Source: CAZZIZ01 sp964654535
GTDB taxonomy: Bacteria; Bacteroidota; Bacteroidia; Chitinophagales; UBA2359
Length of the DNA: 7,565 nt
Direction of reading: 5' to 3'
Assembly: GCA_964654535.1 (NCBI GenBank)
Contig: CAZZIZ010000164.1
Span: 1-7,565, forward strand
Below, piece after piece: positions 6,263 to 7,565 of the stretch. Within the stretch, counting starts at the first letter, position 1. Each line of letters starts with the position of its first letter. Both the position numbers and the translations under genes were made by a program. Below the pieces are notes generated by a model. That model did no database searches and was not told the DNA's origin. It worked only from the letters and a program-made list of their open reading frames with translations.

Positions 6263-6282
6263 TTTGCTTGACGTCAAGTAAA
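6263..6282. promoter_or_regulatory. Palindrome upstream of the secreted-protein gene
   Basis: CTTGACGTCAAG (6267-6278) is a perfect 12-bp palindrome; TTT (6263-6265) and AAA (6280-6282) extend the symmetry past one mismatch. It ends about 70 bp before the preferred ATG at 6353. It could be an operator or another member of the local hairpin repeats. No protein can be named for it. Confidence 0.35.
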
Positions 6283-6352
6283 GATCGTGTCGAGGCTTTA
6301 TGATCAAATTCCTGCTGAGATTATTCATATTTTTGAAATTCACTTGAAGAAT

Positions 6353-7348
6353 ATGTCTAAGTTTTTGGTACGTCTTTTCTTTTTGCTTTGCTCAATTTTC
6401 CATACGAATGCACAAGACTCTTGCCTTGATATCTTTAACCCTACTGGAGATGTGCTTTTTTCCAAGCCATTTGATAACTACAATAGTTGGGCGCAAAGTG
6501 GATCAACCAGCTACAATTGTAATGGAATTGCTATACCCTGGAATGCACAGACTTTTGGCAATTGCGGTGCCCCTGGTTTAAACGGAACTGATTATCTGTG
6601 GGGTGTCAACGATGGTGTTTTCGAAATAGCTGATGTAGAAGGATTCAATTGTTGCGATTGCTTGAGCTCTTTTCCGGGATTTGCGGACTGCGGTGATGCA
6701 AGGAGTGTAATCACCTTCGGTCCAATAGACATAAGTAATCATCGCATTTCACTACAGTTTGGATGGTTTAAATACACCCGAAACGTACCTAACAATTTGG
6801 GGAGTTTAGGATGCTCGGCAGTTACAACTTGTTCAGGGATTCTTGGCGGACAGCTAATTGTTGAGTTTGTAATTGATGGGGTCTCGTATAATCCTATGAA
6901 GATAATTGGCGATTCGGAATTCCAATTTTTGATTAATCCAACTTGTACAGAAGACCCAAGATGCATAACAGGAAACGAATTGGTGGTAAATCTGTACACT
7001 GGAACCCAATCGATTTCTGAGATTTATACTATTGAGGATCTAACTATTCACGGAATTCCCTTGTCTATGGCAGAAACTGAGTGCGCCTTTCCACTTTCGG
7101 CAGAAACTTCAGAAAACTCTAATGAAATTAAGTTGTTCCCAAATCCAACTTCCTCAAACCTGCAAATTGAAAGCGCTGCAGGCTTTGATAATGTTAAGGT
7201 GTTTTCTCTAGAAGGCAGGCTTTTCTTGGAACTGTTTGAACAAGGTCATTCGAACATCGACTTAAGTAGTTTAGAAGCTGGGGTTTACATTGTAGAATTG
7301 ATGAATGAAGATGGCTTGTTGGTTCGACAAAAAGTAGTGAAGCAATAG
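6353..7348 (+). CDS. Secreted cysteine-rich protein with T9SS type A sorting domain
   Basis: A 331-residue predicted secreted protein. Residues 1-21 (MSKFLVRLFFLLCSIFHTNAQ) form a Sec signal peptide with cleavage near A20/Q21. The last 70 or so residues (from about 261) are a type IX secretion C-terminal sorting domain: LFPNPTSSNLQI, then DLSSLEAGVYIVEL, ending KVVKQ. In the family this domain directs export through the Por machinery and is usually removed or used for surface anchoring. The middle (22-260) is unrecognised and looks beta-rich, with 12 cysteines, including CCDC at 100-103, many aromatic and glycine residues, and no obvious catalytic motif. The start at 6353 is preferred over an in-frame GTG at 6287 because it places the signal peptide at the very N-terminus and has GAAGA just upstream. 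It stands alone on the plus strand, with repeats on both sides. Confidence 0.9.
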   Translation: MSKFLVRLFFLLCSIFHTNAQDSCLDIFNPTGDVLFSKPFDNYNSWAQSGSTSYNCNGIAIPWNAQTFGNCGAPGLNGTDYLWGVNDGVFEIADVEGFNCCDCLSSFPGFADCGDARSVITFGPIDISNHRISLQFGWFKYTRNVPNNLGSLGCSAVTTCSGILGGQLIVEFVIDGVSYNPMKIIGDSEFQFLINPTCTEDPRCITGNELVVNLYTGTQSISEIYTIEDLTIHGIPLSMAETECAFPLSAETSENSNEIKLFPNPTSSNLQIESAAGFDNVKVFSLEGRLFLELFEQGHSNIDLSSLEAGVYIVELMNEDGLLVRQKVVKQ

Positions 7349-7359
7349 TCTTCCAATCG

Positions 7360-7485
7360 TCCCGATCTGCGATCGGGATACATAAACCATCGATTTGCAA
7401 TCGATCTAAAATAGTTCGACGAAGACAGCAGAAATTGGAAGGAAATTGGGAAAACGAAAGTGTATTCAGGTCGGATTGCAAATCC
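7360..7485. repeat. Three hairpins sharing a TGC-loop core
   Basis: Hairpin 1 is TCCCGATC-TGC-GATCGGGA (7360-7378, 8 bp). Hairpin 2 is ATCGATT-TGC-AATCGAT (7389-7405, 7 bp). Hairpin 3 is GGATT-GCA-AATCC (7473-7485, 5 bp), which on the minus strand reads GGATT-TGC-AATCC. The 13-nt cores align as CGATCTGCGATCG, CGATTTGCAATCG and GGATTTGCAATCC. Both variable pairs change in a compensated way (C-G to G-C on the outside, C-G to T-A next to the loop). Hairpin 1 begins 12 nt after the secreted-protein stop codon, but without a following T-tract it is not a convincing terminator. The sequence between hairpins 2 and 3 shows no open frame I would call a gene. Confidence 0.62.
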
Positions 7486-7498
7486 TCCAATTAAGGCA

Positions 7499-7553
7499 TC
7501 CTGATCTGGAGATCAGGACGATTAAAGAGTGCTATGCAAGTCTGAAGATTTGC
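7499..7553. repeat. Two hairpins with two-base loops near the right edge
   Basis: TCCTGATCT-GG-AGATCAGGA (7499-7518) has a perfect 9-bp stem. GCAAGTCT-GA-AGATTTGC (7536-7553) has an 8-bp stem with one G-T pair. Both have TCT before and AGA after the 2-nt loop, as does the hairpin at 6230-6253. The last dozen bases of the window show nothing further. Confidence 0.6.
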
Positions 7554-7565
7554 TCTAACGAATCA

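Noticed and set aside
6287..6352. GTG start giving a 22-residue N-terminal extension to the secreted protein
   Set aside because: It would bury the signal peptide behind a polar extension. The ATG at 6353 puts the signal peptide at the N-terminus and has a purine-rich stretch upstream.
5808..6352. Possible tRNA or small RNA gene in the long gap
   Set aside because: No cloverleaf or T-loop consensus was found. The structured parts are explained by repeat elements, though a transcribed RNA cannot be excluded.
6739..6999. Minus-strand open frame opposite the secreted-protein gene
   Set aside because: The plus strand encodes a signal peptide and a T9SS sorting domain in one frame, so the antisense frame is a by-product.
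7360..7378. Intrinsic terminator for the secreted-protein gene
   Set aside because: The stem is strong and well placed, but ATACATAAAC follows instead of a T-tract, and it shares its core with two further hairpins, so a repeat is the better explanation.
7194..7490. Minus-strand frame of 98 codons reaching into the 3' intergenic region
   Set aside because: It runs through several hairpins and the antisense of the sorting domain and has no protein-like pattern.
7349..7565. Possible CRISPR array
   Set aside because: The repeats are short hairpins of differing sequence at irregular spacing, with no identical direct repeats or uniform spacers.

Overview
The window reads as chromosomal DNA of a Bacteroidota bacterium, probably close to Flavobacteriales. 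The evidence is a type IX secretion (T9SS) C-terminal sorting domain, AT-rich gene starts without strong Shine-Dalgarno sites, a CcmE of the CxxxY type next to a long CcmF, and intergenic repeats of the GGGCGTGCCC...CCCTCACGCA type that I recognise from this phylum.

Positions 1-5305 hold a tightly packed run of six minus-strand genes. In transcription order they are ccmE, a long ccmF, a DUF2520 Rossmann-fold oxidoreductase, a KdsC-like HAD phosphatase, a UbiA-family prenyltransferase of the geranylgeranylglycerol-phosphate type, and the first 18 codons of maf, which runs off the left edge. Junctions are a 3-nt gap, a 4-nt overlap, an 8-nt overlap, direct abutment and a 27-nt gap, so the run is very likely one operon with translational coupling. 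The first two genes belong to haem delivery and ligation for c-type cytochromes. The rest are membrane-lipid and housekeeping genes whose link to cytochrome c maturation is positional only. No ccmA, B, C, D, G or H is visible.

Upstream of ccmE, also on the minus strand, is an unrecognised four-helix membrane protein with a glycine-rich loop (5373-5807). A perfect 18-bp palindrome covers its stop codon and lies about 50 bp before ccmE.

Positions 5808-6352 contain no gene but several repeats: a 19-nt tandem repeat, a roughly 170-bp structured dispersed-repeat candidate, a GATT-periodic tract, an 11-bp hairpin and a short palindrome. Then comes one plus-strand gene for a secreted, cysteine-rich T9SS cargo protein (6353-7348). 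After it, 7349-7565 holds five short hairpins. They fall into two groups with compensatory base changes, which suggests a REP-like repeat family. The operon functions are mostly known families. The repeats, the unnamed membrane protein and the cargo protein are the least explained parts. I found no convincing new multi-gene system.
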